DNA of 18,390 nt from Candidatus Brevibacterium intestinigallinarum (lineage in GTDB: Bacteria > Actinomycetota > Actinomycetes > Actinomycetales > Brevibacteriaceae), in contig DWZY01000369.1 of assembly GCA_019117325.1 (NCBI GenBank), forward strand, positions 1 through 18,390, written 5' to 3'. A model generated the notes under the pieces. It was not told where the DNA came from. It did not search any database and saw only the letters and a list, made by a program, of their open reading frames with translations. How positions within the stretch are numbered: position 1 is the first letter of the stretch; the number at the start of each line of letters is the position of its first letter. The position numbers and the translations under genes are program-made. Below are positions 1 to 7,087 of this stretch, one piece after another.

Positions 1-120
1 ACTAAAAAGCTTTAGCTACAAAATTGTTGAGATCCCAGCAAATAAAAAAGCTGGCATCATCAAATAAACAAACACGCTATTGAGTTCTCAAAGAACAGAC
101 ACACAAACCGCTCACACCAC
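1..120 (-). promoter_or_regulatory. 5' leader of an rRNA operon (16S gene lies beyond the left edge)
   Basis: Read on the minus strand, this AT-rich stretch contains TTCTTTGAGAACTCAATAGCG at its upstream end, followed by T-rich DNA. That combination is characteristic of the DNA just before 16S rRNA genes in actinobacteria. The core GTTCT-TTG-AGAAC (84-96) is a small perfect hairpin in the region expected to carry the antitermination/processing element. A second pair of arms, CCAGC (35-39) and GCTGG (50-54), probably belongs to the processing stalk that pairs with the 16S 3' flank. The base composition differs sharply from the surrounding GC-rich genes, as is usual for rRNA leaders. The mature 16S start is not in the window, so the assignment rests on leader similarity recalled from the family. 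Confidence 0.75.
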
Positions 121-239
121 AACCCCACACAGAGTGCAGGACACATGCAGCGCTCACCGAGAAGTGCTTCAAAGTTGTATTCGCCACCCGCGTTCACCAG
201 GCGTTCCCGCCTCGGTCACCCGCTGAGCAACGAGTGTTA

Positions 240-269
240 ACTCTATACCCACTCACTCCCGCGATGCAA
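240..269 (-). promoter_or_regulatory. Probable rRNA operon promoter
   Basis: On the minus strand TTGCAT (269-264) resembles a -35 element. It is followed by TATAGA (247-242) at 16 bases or TAGAGT (245-240) at 18 bases; both fit the TAnnnT pattern of actinobacterial -10 elements. Transcription would start near 232-236 and give a leader of about 230 bases within the window. A hairpin at 196-216, an ACC/GGT plus AGGCG/CGCCT stem with a GGAA loop, would then form early in the leader. Other promoters for the operon may exist; this is the best match seen. Confidence 0.45.
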
Positions 270-493
270 ACCCCAGAACCTGAGACTCACACCACACGAT
301 CCCCGCAGCCAGATCAGCCGCGCAAACACCAGAGTGAGAAGATCCGTTGCCGACTGCCGTTCCAGTGGTGACCGAGAAGCCAAGGTTCGTATCCGACCGG
401 CCGTCTCGCCCCTCTTCGGTGTTCCCGTCGAGCAACAGGTATAAACCTACGCCACCCCCAACCACCACGCAAATCAGAACCCCATGACGCCCA
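270..493. other. Intergenic DNA between the CPBP protease gene and the rRNA promoter
   Basis: No convincing gene, tRNA or strong terminator was seen here. A minus-strand open frame runs through the stretch and overlaps the end of the protease gene. It has no good start or ribosome binding site, uses A/T-ending codons unlike its neighbours, and ends inside the rRNA promoter, so it was not called. A weak AGGT-ATAA-ACCT hairpin lies at about 439-450. The stretch may simply be upstream activating sequence for the rRNA promoter. Confidence 0.4.
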
Positions 494-1447
494 TCACACC
501 GGGTGAGAGCGCCGCCACCGCAGTCCCGCAGCCACCAGACACCCTGTCCCCACACACCCGAATGCGAGCCAGCCGGCCACCCCGAGCGGGCCGGCCAGTG
601 CACCGTCGACCGCAGGGTCTGCTGACACGAGGAGGTAGAACGCGGCCGAGGCATTCAGCGCGCCGTGGCCCACGATGGCCGGCCAGATCGTGCGGCTGGT
701 GAGGGCGAGCCAGGAGAACCAGGTGCCGACCGCCGTGCAGCCGGCGATCATGAGGAGCACTCCCCCGGCATCCGGACGGGCGAAGTTGTACCCCAGCAGG
801 ATGATCGGGGCGTGCCACGCGCCCCAGACGATGCCGGAGACGAGCACGGCGGCGGGTGTGCCCCAGAGCCGTTGCAGGCGCGGGAGCAGGTAGCCCCGCC
901 ACCCGATCTCCTCGCCGGCGGCGAACAGCGCATTCGGCGCCACGGCGGCGACGGGCACGGCCACGAGCTGCATGGCCAGGAGGGCACCGGTCGGCAGGCC
1001 GGTGGCTTCGGCGGCCTCGGCGAGTGCCGGCAGGGTCCAGTCCGTCTCGAGGAAGCCCGCGAGTCCGGCCACGGCGACGGATGCGGTCACGAGGAGGACA
1101 GTCCCGCCCAGTCCCAGGGCGGTCCACAGGAGGAGCGAGACCACGGGGCGGTGGCGGGTCCCCGGCGCGGTGCCGAGGCCCAGGGCACTCAGCATGGGGC
1201 GGAACCGGATGCCGTGGACCCACCGCATCGTGAGCCAGGCCGCGAGAGCTGGGGTGAGCATCATGATGGCCGGCATGACCTGCAGGAGGAGCGCGGTCCT
1301 CGCGTCCGGAACTGCACCGCCATGGGCGGGCGGCAGATAGACGGCGGCGCCGCCCTGGATGATCCAGAGCGGCGCCATGACCAACCAGCCTCCGACGAGT
1401 GCGAGGAGCGTGAAGACCACTGCTCCCCACAGGTCGTCCCGGCGCAC
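494..1447 (-). CDS. CPBP-family intramembrane metalloprotease (CAAX protease/bacteriocin-processing type)
   Basis: A hydrophobic protein of about 317 residues with the CPBP (Abi, CAAX prenyl endopeptidase-like) signature. The glutamate pair sits in an EEIGWRGYLLP motif at residues 179-189, followed by WHAPI with H212 and HGALN with H261 and N265. These are the expected metal-binding and catalytic residues. Membrane segments are visible near residues 8-30, 53-74, 104-128, 158-176, 199-220, 230-249 and 286-309. Family members are membrane proteases or protease-like proteins with varied roles; the substrate cannot be told here. The GTG start at 1447 was chosen because upstream codons in this frame only shadow tyrS. 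It lies 4 bases after the tyrS stop, so translation is probably coupled. No strong Shine-Dalgarno sequence is visible. It is the last gene before the rRNA operon. Confidence 0.85.
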   Translation of the reverse strand: MRRDDLWGAVVFTLLALVGGWLVMAPLWIIQGGAAVYLPPAHGGAVPDARTALLLQVMPAIMMLTPALAAWLTMRWVHGIRFRPMLSALGLGTAPGTRHRPVVSLLLWTALGLGGTVLLVTASVAVAGLAGFLETDWTLPALAEAAEATGLPTGALLAMQLVAVPVAAVAPNALFAAGEEIGWRGYLLPRLQRLWGTPAAVLVSGIVWGAWHAPIILLGYNFARPDAGGVLLMIAGCTAVGTWFSWLALTSRTIWPAIVGHGALNASAAFYLLVSADPAVDGALAGPLGVAGWLAFGCVGTGCLVAAGLRWRRSHPV

Positions 1448-1451
1448 GGTC

Positions 1452-2741
1452 TCAGTCCCGGGTGACGGTGAGTGCGCCCAGGGTCTTCTTGCCCCGGCGG
1501 AGCACGACGACTCCAGTCTCTCCCGCATCCAGCACGTCGGCCTGCGTGAGGACCGCGTCCTCGCCGTCGACCCGTGCGTTGTTGACGGAGGCTCCGCCCT
1601 CGCGCGCGGCGCGGCGTCCCTCCGACTTCGACTTCACGATGCCGGCCAGTGCGAGCGCGTCCGCGACGGGCAGTCCCTCGGCCAGTGCCGCAGCGCCGAC
1701 CTCACCGCGCGGCAGCTCGGCCGTGGCCGCGGCCAGCGTCTGCGGGTCGATGTCGCGCAGCTCGCCACCGCGGAAGAGCGCGTCTGCAGCGGCGAACGCC
1801 TGCTTCGTCTGCTCCTCGCCGTGCACCAGGGTGGTGACCTCCTCCGCCAGCGCCTTCTGCGCGAGGCGCGTGTGCGGGGCCTCCTCGAAGCGGACCCGGA
1901 TGTCCTCGATCTCCTCGAGAGAGCGGAACGAGAACACGCGCAGGTATTTCACGACGTCGCGGTCGTCCGCGTTGAGCCAGAACTGGCTGAACGCGTACGG
2001 GCTGGTGAGCGACGGGTCCAGCCACACGGTGCCCGACTCGGTCTTGCCGAACTTCGTGCCGTCCGCCTTCGTGATGAGCGGCGTCGCCATCGCGTGGACC
2101 GTGCGCTGCTCGACGCGGCGGATGAGATCGGTGCCCGAGGTGAGGTTGCCCCACTGGTCGGACCCGCCCGTCTGCATCGTGATGCCGTGCCGGCGGTGCA
2201 GCTCGAGGAAGTCGTTGCCCTGGAGGATCTGGTAGGAGAACTCGGTGAACGAGATCCCGTGCTCGCTGTTCAGCCTGGTCGCGACGGTCTCCTTCGCGAG
2301 CATCCGGTTGACGGAGAAGTGCTTGCCCACGTCGCGGAGGAAGTCGAGGGCGCTGAGGCCACCCGTCCAGTCCAGGTTGTTGACCATCTGCGCGGCATTC
2401 GGTCCCTCGAAGTCGAGGAAGCGCTCGATCTGGCCGCGGATGCTCTCGACCCAGCCGTCGACGACATCGCGCTCGTTGAGGGTCCGCTCTCCGGACATGC
2501 GGGGGTCGCCGATCAGGCCCGTCGCACCGCCCACCAGCGCGAAGGGCTGGTGTCCCGCATCCTGCAGGCGCTTGGCCGTGAGGATCTGCACCAAGTTCCC
2601 CATGTGCAGGCTGGGCGCGGTGGGGTCGAAGCCCACATAGAACCGGACCGTCTCCTCCGTGAGCGCCTTCCGCAGCGCGTCCTCGTCGGTGGACAGCGCC
2701 ACCAGTCCTCTTGCCTGCAGTTCACTGAGGATGTCGGTCAC
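1452..2741 (-). CDS. tyrS: Tyrosyl-tRNA synthetase
   Basis: A class I aminoacyl-tRNA synthetase of 429 residues that charges tRNA-Tyr in the cytoplasm. The ATP-binding HIGH motif appears as HMGN at residues 46-49, preceded by YVGFDPTAPSL. The second signature is KFGKT at 230-234, the usual bacterial TyrRS form of KMSKS. A TGGSDQWGN motif (191-199) lines the tyrosine/ATP site. The C-terminal 70 residues resemble an S4 RNA-binding domain that contacts the tRNA. Length is normal for the family. The GTG start at 2741 is supported by AGGAAAGG about 6 bases upstream and by the standard N-terminus VTDILSELQARGL; a longer open frame upstream crosses the argH terminator and is not coding. tyrS next to argH is a known actinobacterial arrangement. 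Confidence 0.97.
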   Translation of the reverse strand: MTDILSELQARGLVALSTDEDALRKALTEETVRFYVGFDPTAPSLHMGNLVQILTAKRLQDAGHQPFALVGGATGLIGDPRMSGERTLNERDVVDGWVESIRGQIERFLDFEGPNAAQMVNNLDWTGGLSALDFLRDVGKHFSVNRMLAKETVATRLNSEHGISFTEFSYQILQGNDFLELHRRHGITMQTGGSDQWGNLTSGTDLIRRVEQRTVHAMATPLITKADGTKFGKTESGTVWLDPSLTSPYAFSQFWLNADDRDVVKYLRVFSFRSLEEIEDIRVRFEEAPHTRLAQKALAEEVTTLVHGEEQTKQAFAAADALFRGGELRDIDPQTLAAATAELPRGEVGAAALAEGLPVADALALAGIVKSKSEGRRAAREGGASVNNARVDGEDAVLTQADVLDAGETGVVVLRRGKKTLGALTVTRD

Positions 2742-2792
2742 AGCATTCCTTTCCTGCGCGTGGGCGACCTCGGCGGTCGCACGCCGGGTGCA

Positions 2793-2798
2793 AGTGTA
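2793..2798 (-). promoter_or_regulatory. Possible -10 element for tyrS
   Basis: TACACT on the minus strand lies about 50 bases before the tyrS start and immediately downstream of the argH terminator hairpin. It fits TAnnnT, but the matching -35 region would fall inside the hairpin and is poor. The leader would be too short for a T-box. The element suggests tyrS has its own promoter in addition to any read-through from argH. Confidence 0.3.
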
Positions 2799-2799
2799 G

Positions 2800-2833
2800 C
2801 CGCCCTCCGGACGCTCAGGCGTCCGGAGGGCGG
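2800..2833 (-). terminator. Strong hairpin ending the arg cluster
   Basis: A perfect 15-bp stem (2800-2814 with 2819-2833, GC-rich) closes a TCAG loop, 14 bases after the argH stop. No T-run follows, as is common for hairpin terminators in high-GC actinobacteria. It separates the arginine operon from tyrS. Confidence 0.75.
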
Positions 2834-2847
2834 CGGGTTCGTGCGGC

Positions 2848-4308
2848 TCAGAGAGTGCGCGAGGCGGCGAACTCGCGCAGTCGCGCGGCCTCCGCTCGAG
2901 CGTTCTCCAGCTGCGCGGCGACAGCGCTGCGGGCGGTGCCGCCCTTCGCGCTGCGGGAATCGATCGATCCGCGGGTCGTGAGCACCTCGCGGACGGCCGG
3001 GGTGAAGTGCTCGGAGATCCCCGCGTAGTCCTCGTCCGTGAGGTCCCAGAGCTCGGCATCGCGCGACTCGGCCAGGCGGACCGCCTCGCCGGACAGCTCG
3101 TGCGCGATGCGGAAGGGCACGCCCTCACGGACCAGCCATTCCGCGACATCCGTCGCGAGCGCGAAGCCGCGCGGGGCCAGGTGCTCCATCCGGTCCACGT
3201 CGAAGACGAGTGTCGCGACCATCCCGGTGAAGGCCGGCAGCAGCAGCTCGAGCGTGTCCGCCGCGTCGAACACCGGCTCCTTGTCCTCCTGGAGGTCCCG
3301 GTTGTACGCGAGCGGCATCGCCTTGAGAGTCGCCAGCAGCCCCGTCAGGTCACCGATGAGGCGGCCCGACTTGCCGCGCGTCAGCTCGGCGACGTCCGGG
3401 TTCTTCTTCTGCGGCATGATCGACGACCCCGTCGAGAACGCATCGTCGAGCGTCACGAAGGAGAACTCCTTCGTCGCCCACACGATGATCTCCTCGCTCA
3501 GGCGCGAGAGGTCGACGCCGATCATCGCGGCGACGAACGCGAACTCCGCGAACATGTCGCGCGAGGCCGTGCCGTCGATCGAGTTCTCGACCGAGTCCGC
3601 GAAGCCCAGCTCCTCCGCGACCGCCTGCGGGTCGAGGCCCAGGGACGAGCCCGCGAGCGCACCCGACCCGTACGGGGAGACGGACAGCCGCGCGTCCAGA
3701 TCGACGAGGCGATCGACGTCGCGCAGCAGCGGCCACGCGTGCGCCAGGAGGTGGTGCGCCAGCAGCACGGGCTGCGCGTGCTGGAGGTGCGTCCGTCCGG
3801 GCATCGCCGCGTCCGGGTGCGCGTCCGCCTGCGCGATGAGCGCATCGACCGCGTCGAGGACGAGGCCGGCGATCTGCCGCGCGTGGTCGCGCAGGTACAT
3901 CCGCCCGAAGGTTGCGATCTGGTCGTTGCGCGAGCGGCCGGCGCGCAACCGTCCGCCCAGCTCCGGACCCGCGACCTCCATGAGGCCGCGCTCCAGTGCC
4001 GAGTGCACGTCCTCGTCGTCCTGCGCGGGCAGGAACTCGCCCGCGACCACGCGGCGCTCGAGCTCGTCGAGCGCGGCGATCATCCGGCCCAGGTCGTCCT
4101 CCGTCAGGAGGCCGGCCCGCGACAGCACGCGTGCGTGGGCGCGGGAGGCGGCCAGATCGTAGCGGGCCAGCCGCCAGTCGAAGTCCGTCGACTTCGACAG
4201 CTGCGCGAGCGCGTCCGCGGGCCCGGCGGCGAAGCGACCGCCCCACAGGGCGACGCGCTCGTCGCCCTGTGGGGTGCCGTCCGCGCCAGCGGCCGGTGCG
4301 TCACTCAC
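2848..4308 (-). CDS. argH: Argininosuccinate lyase
   Basis: Splits argininosuccinate into arginine and fumarate, the last step of arginine synthesis. The 486-residue protein has the fumarase/aspartase superfamily signature GSSIMPQKKNPD at residues 294-305, whose loop supplies the catalytic serine. Further conserved blocks are AGRSRNDQ (123-130) and GRTHLQHAQP (171-180), with the general histidine in the latter. It is slightly longer than many ArgH proteins because of a hydrophilic N-terminal stretch of about 18 residues before VALWGGRF. The GTG start at 4308 overlaps the argG stop (GTGA), so the two are probably translationally coupled; an internal start nearer VALWGG cannot be excluded. The gene is followed directly by a terminator hairpin and closes the arginine cluster. 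Confidence 0.97.
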   Translation of the reverse strand: MSDAPAAGADGTPQGDERVALWGGRFAAGPADALAQLSKSTDFDWRLARYDLAASRAHARVLSRAGLLTEDDLGRMIAALDELERRVVAGEFLPAQDDEDVHSALERGLMEVAGPELGGRLRAGRSRNDQIATFGRMYLRDHARQIAGLVLDAVDALIAQADAHPDAAMPGRTHLQHAQPVLLAHHLLAHAWPLLRDVDRLVDLDARLSVSPYGSGALAGSSLGLDPQAVAEELGFADSVENSIDGTASRDMFAEFAFVAAMIGVDLSRLSEEIIVWATKEFSFVTLDDAFSTGSSIMPQKKNPDVAELTRGKSGRLIGDLTGLLATLKAMPLAYNRDLQEDKEPVFDAADTLELLLPAFTGMVATLVFDVDRMEHLAPRGFALATDVAEWLVREGVPFRIAHELSGEAVRLAESRDAELWDLTDEDYAGISEHFTPAVREVLTTRGSIDSRSAKGGTARSAVAAQLENARAEAARLREFAASRTL

Positions 4309-5519
4309 TTGAGCATGTCCTTGCCGAACCGCACGTCGCGGGCCGCGGCCTGCTTCGCGGACAGTCCGTAGATGTCGATGAAGCCGCGGGCGGCGGACTG
4401 ATCGAAGGTCTGTCCCTCGTCATACGTCGCGAGACCGAAGTCGTACAGGGTCGAGTCGGAGCGGCGGCCCTCGACGGTCGCGCGACCGCCGTGCAGCACC
4501 ATCCGGATCTCTCCGCTCACGTACTCCTGCGAGTCCTCGATGAACGCGTCGAGGTTCTTCTTGAGCGGCGAGAACCACTGGCCGTCGTACACGAGCTCGG
4601 TCCACCGCTGGTCGACCAGCTTCTTGAACCGCGCCTGCTCGCGCTCGATCGTGATGTTCTCCAGCTCGCGGTGCGCGGCGATGAGGGTCATCGCGCCCGG
4701 TGCCTCGTACACCTCGCGCGACTTGATGCCCACGAGGCGGTCCTCGACGATGTCGATGCGGCCGATGCCCTGGGCGCCCGCGCGCTTGTTCAGCTCCATG
4801 ATCGCCTCGAGCGGCGTGACCGCGCGTCCGTCGATCGCGACGGGGGTGCCCTTCTCGAAGCGGATCGTCACCTCGTCGGCCGGCGGCGGGAAGGCCGGGT
4901 CGTCCGTGTAGTCGTAGACGTCCTTCGTGGGGCTGTTCCAGATGTCCTCGAGGAATCCGGTCTCCACGGCGCGGCCCCACACGTTCTGATCGATCGAGAA
5001 CGGGTTCGACTTCGTCGTGACGATCGGCAGGGAGTTCTTCTCCGCGTACTCGATGGCGGCCTCGCGGGTCAGGGCCAGGTCGCGGACGGGTGCGATGCAC
5101 GTGAGGTCCGGTGCCAGCGAGGTGAGCGACACCTCGAAGCGGACCTGGTCGTTGCCCTTGCCGGTGCAGCCGTGCGCCACGGTCGAGGCGCCGAACTGGC
5201 GGGCCGCGCGCACCAGGTGCTTCGTGATGAGCGGGCGGGACAGGGCGGACACGTTGGGGTACGAGTCCATGTAGAGGGTGTTCGCCTTGAGGCCCGGCAT
5301 GCAGTACTCGTTCGCGAACTCGTCGCGGGCGTCGGCCACGTAGGCCTCGACCGCTCCGCAGTCCAGCGCGCGCTGGCGGATGGTCTCGAGGTCCTCGCCG
5401 TCCTGGCCGACGTCGACGGCCATGGCCACGACCTCGGCGCCGGTGGCGTCATGAATCCAGCCGATCGCGACGGAGGTGTCGAGTCCGCCCGAGTAGGCGA
5501 GGACGATCCGGTCAGTCAT
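4305..5519 (-). CDS. argG: Argininosuccinate synthase
   Basis: Joins citrulline and aspartate with ATP to form argininosuccinate. The 404-residue protein opens with the ATP-pyrophosphatase P-loop AYSGGLDTS (residues 8-16). It also carries HGCTGKGNDQVRF (116-128), part of the citrulline/aspartate site. Length is the family norm. The ATG start is preceded by AAGGAGA at about 8 bases. A 96-base gap separates it from argR, the only sizeable gap within the cluster, and holds an 18-base palindrome. Its stop overlaps the start of argH by 4 bases. The gap leaves room for separate control of argGH, although no clear ARG box or promoter was seen there. Confidence 0.97.
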   Translation of the reverse strand: MTDRIVLAYSGGLDTSVAIGWIHDATGAEVVAMAVDVGQDGEDLETIRQRALDCGAVEAYVADARDEFANEYCMPGLKANTLYMDSYPNVSALSRPLITKHLVRAARQFGASTVAHGCTGKGNDQVRFEVSLTSLAPDLTCIAPVRDLALTREAAIEYAEKNSLPIVTTKSNPFSIDQNVWGRAVETGFLEDIWNSPTKDVYDYTDDPAFPPPADEVTIRFEKGTPVAIDGRAVTPLEAIMELNKRAGAQGIGRIDIVEDRLVGIKSREVYEAPGAMTLIAAHRELENITIEREQARFKKLVDQRWTELVYDGQWFSPLKKNLDAFIEDSQEYVSGEIRMVLHGGRATVEGRRSDSTLYDFGLATYDEGQTFDQSAARGFIDIYGLSAKQAAARDVRFGKDMLK

Positions 5520-5551
5520 GGGGTGATTCTCCTTGTTCGGTTGTCACGGGT

Positions 5552-5569
5552 GCGCGCCCGCGGGCGCGC
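5552..5569 (-). repeat. 18-base perfect palindrome between argR and argG
   Basis: GCGCGCCCGCGGGCGCGC is a perfect, entirely G/C palindrome with no loop. It sits about 46 bases after the argR stop and 32 bases before the argG start. It could be a partial terminator or attenuator that lowers expression of argGH relative to the upstream genes, or an mRNA stability element. There is no T-run. Confidence 0.5.
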
Positions 5570-5615
5570 GCTCCAGTTCAGTGTGAGGCATGGGGGCGCC
5601 GGACGCACACGGCGG

Positions 5616-6170
5616 TCACGGGCGCTGGCCCGTTCCGTCGGTCTCCGGCGGGGACTCCTCGCCGACGCTGTGGCCGGCGAGCTCCAGGAACAGCTGTGCG
5701 ATCGCGTGTCCGCCCACGTCCGCCGCCGCGATGACGAGGACGGTGTCATCGCCCGCGATCGAGCCGAGGACGCCGGTGAGGACGGACCGGTCGATCGCGC
5801 TCGCCAGGTACTGGGCGGCCCCGGGCGGGGTGCGCAGGACGACGAGGTTGTCCGACTGGACGGCGCTCACCAGCAGCTCCTCGAGGAGTCGCTGGAGGCG
5901 GGCGTCGAAGACGTCCGCGCCCTGGGCGGAGAAGAGCGTGCCCCGCTCACCGCCCTCGCCGGGCACCGCGTAGACCGCTCCCGAGGCCCCGCGCACCTTG
6001 ACGGCCCCGATCTCGCCCAGATCCCGGGAGAGCGTGGCCTGGGTGACGGTGACCCCCATCGCGGCCAGGCGGGTGGCGAGCTCGGACTGCGACGCGATCG
6101 GCTGCCGCTCGATGAGCGACACGATGAGCTGCTGCCGGGCGGTCTTCGAGGTCAGTTGCTCAGCAGCCAT
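5616..6170 (-). CDS. argR: Arginine repressor ArgR
   Basis: The arginine-responsive regulator of the pathway. The 184-residue protein has the N-terminal winged helix-turn-helix SQSELATRLAAMGVTVTQATLSRD (about residues 27-50). The C-terminal oligomerisation and arginine-binding domain includes TPPGAA (114-119) and GSIAGDDTVLVI (136-147). In characterised members arginine stabilises the hexamer, which binds paired ARG boxes at arg promoters. It is slightly longer than usual because of a polar tail rich in Glu, Pro, Thr and Gly after LELAGHSVG. The ATG start lies 19 bases inside the end of argF in another frame, with only a weak AAGGCG-like binding site, suggesting coupled translation. The likely target, an ARG-box-like site at argC, is in this window. 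Confidence 0.95.
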   Translation of the reverse strand: MAAEQLTSKTARQQLIVSLIERQPIASQSELATRLAAMGVTVTQATLSRDLGEIGAVKVRGASGAVYAVPGEGGERGTLFSAQGADVFDARLQRLLEELLVSAVQSDNLVVLRTPPGAAQYLASAIDRSVLTGVLGSIAGDDTVLVIAAADVGGHAIAQLFLELAGHSVGEESPPETDGTGQRP

Positions 6171-7087
6171 GTCAGCAGCGCCTTCTGCGCGTGGAGTCGG
6201 TTCTCCGCCTCGTCGAACACGACGGACGCGGGCCCGTCGATGACCGAGGCGGCGACCTCCTTGCCGCGGTACGCGGGCAGGCAGTGGAGGAAGATCGGAT
6301 CATCGCCCAGGCTCATGAGCTCGTCCGTCACCTGGAAGGGAGCGAACGGGGACGACTCGTCGTCCCGGCCCTGGGCGTCCTGCCCCATCGACACCCACGT
6401 GTCGGTGACGAGCACGTTCGCGCCGGCCGCGGCCTCGGCGGCGTCGTCCGTGACCGTCAGGGAACCGCCGGTGCGCTGGGCCAGGGCCCGGGCCTCGGCG
6501 ACGATCGCGTCTGCCGGCTGGTACCCGGCGGGAGCGGCGATGCGGACGTGCATGCCCGCGTTCACCCCGCCCAGGGCGTACGAGTTCGCCATGTTGTTGG
6601 CGCCGTCGCCGAAGTAGGTCATCGTGAGCCCGGCGAGCCCGTTGCCGGTGCCGGTCCCCCGGTGCTCGCGGATCGTCTGGAGGTCCGCGAGGATCTGGCA
6701 CGGGTGGAAGTCATCGGACAGCGCGTTCACGACGGGAACGGACGCGTGCTGCGCCATCTCCTCGAGGCCGGACTGCTCGAAGGTCCGCCACACGATCGCG
6801 GAGACCATGCGATCGAGCACGCGCGCGGTGTCCGCGATCGACTCCTTGTGGCCCAGCTGGCTCTCGCCCGGGTTGATGATGAGGGGTGAACCGCCCAGCT
6901 GCGCGATGCCCGTCGCGAAGCTCACGCGCGTGCGGGTCGAGGTCTTGTCGAAGAAGACTGCGACCGTCTGCGGGCCCTCGAGGGGGCGGCGCGAGTACGG
7001 TGCCGCCTTGAGCTCATCAGCCAGGTCGAGGACCTGGGTGAGCTCGTCCGGGCTGAGATCCGTGTCTGTGAGGAAGTGCCGGGTCAT
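6152..7087 (-). CDS. argF: Ornithine carbamoyltransferase
   Basis: Transfers the carbamoyl group from carbamoyl phosphate to ornithine, giving citrulline. The 311-residue protein has the carbamoyl phosphate motif STRTR (50-54), HPCQ (128-131), the ornithine-binding DTWVSMG (229-235) and HCLPA (268-272). Length and motifs fit the anabolic enzyme, and the biosynthetic context supports that over a catabolic arcB role. The ATG at 7087 overlaps the argD stop by 4 bases (ATGA), and the 3' end overlaps argR. No carAB genes for carbamoyl phosphate synthesis lie in the window. Confidence 0.96.
   Translation of the reverse strand: MTRHFLTDTDLSPDELTQVLDLADELKAAPYSRRPLEGPQTVAVFFDKTSTRTRVSFATGIAQLGGSPLIINPGESQLGHKESIADTARVLDRMVSAIVWRTFEQSGLEEMAQHASVPVVNALSDDFHPCQILADLQTIREHRGTGTGNGLAGLTMTYFGDGANNMANSYALGGVNAGMHVRIAAPAGYQPADAIVAEARALAQRTGGSLTVTDDAAEAAAGANVLVTDTWVSMGQDAQGRDDESSPFAPFQVTDELMSLGDDPIFLHCLPAYRGKEVAASVIDGPASVVFDEAENRLHAQKALLTWLLSN

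Noticed and set aside
253..654. A 133-residue minus-strand open frame between the protease gene and the rRNA leader
   Set aside because: Half overlaps the protease gene in another frame, the rest uses codons unlike the genome, there is no ribosome binding site at a plausible start, and it ends in the rRNA promoter.
2742..2790. T-box leader before tyrS
   Set aside because: The predicted leader is under 50 bases and has no T-box sequence or specifier stem.
1359..2981. Long plus-strand open frame opposite tyrS (540 residues)
   Set aside because: Arg/Val/Leu/Glu-rich low-complexity product with no family resemblance; it mirrors the GC bias of tyrS on the other strand.
3996..6617. 873-residue plus-strand open frame across argH, argG, argR and argF
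   Set aside because: It lies antisense to four well-supported genes and has no recognisable domain; long antisense frames are expected in high-GC DNA.
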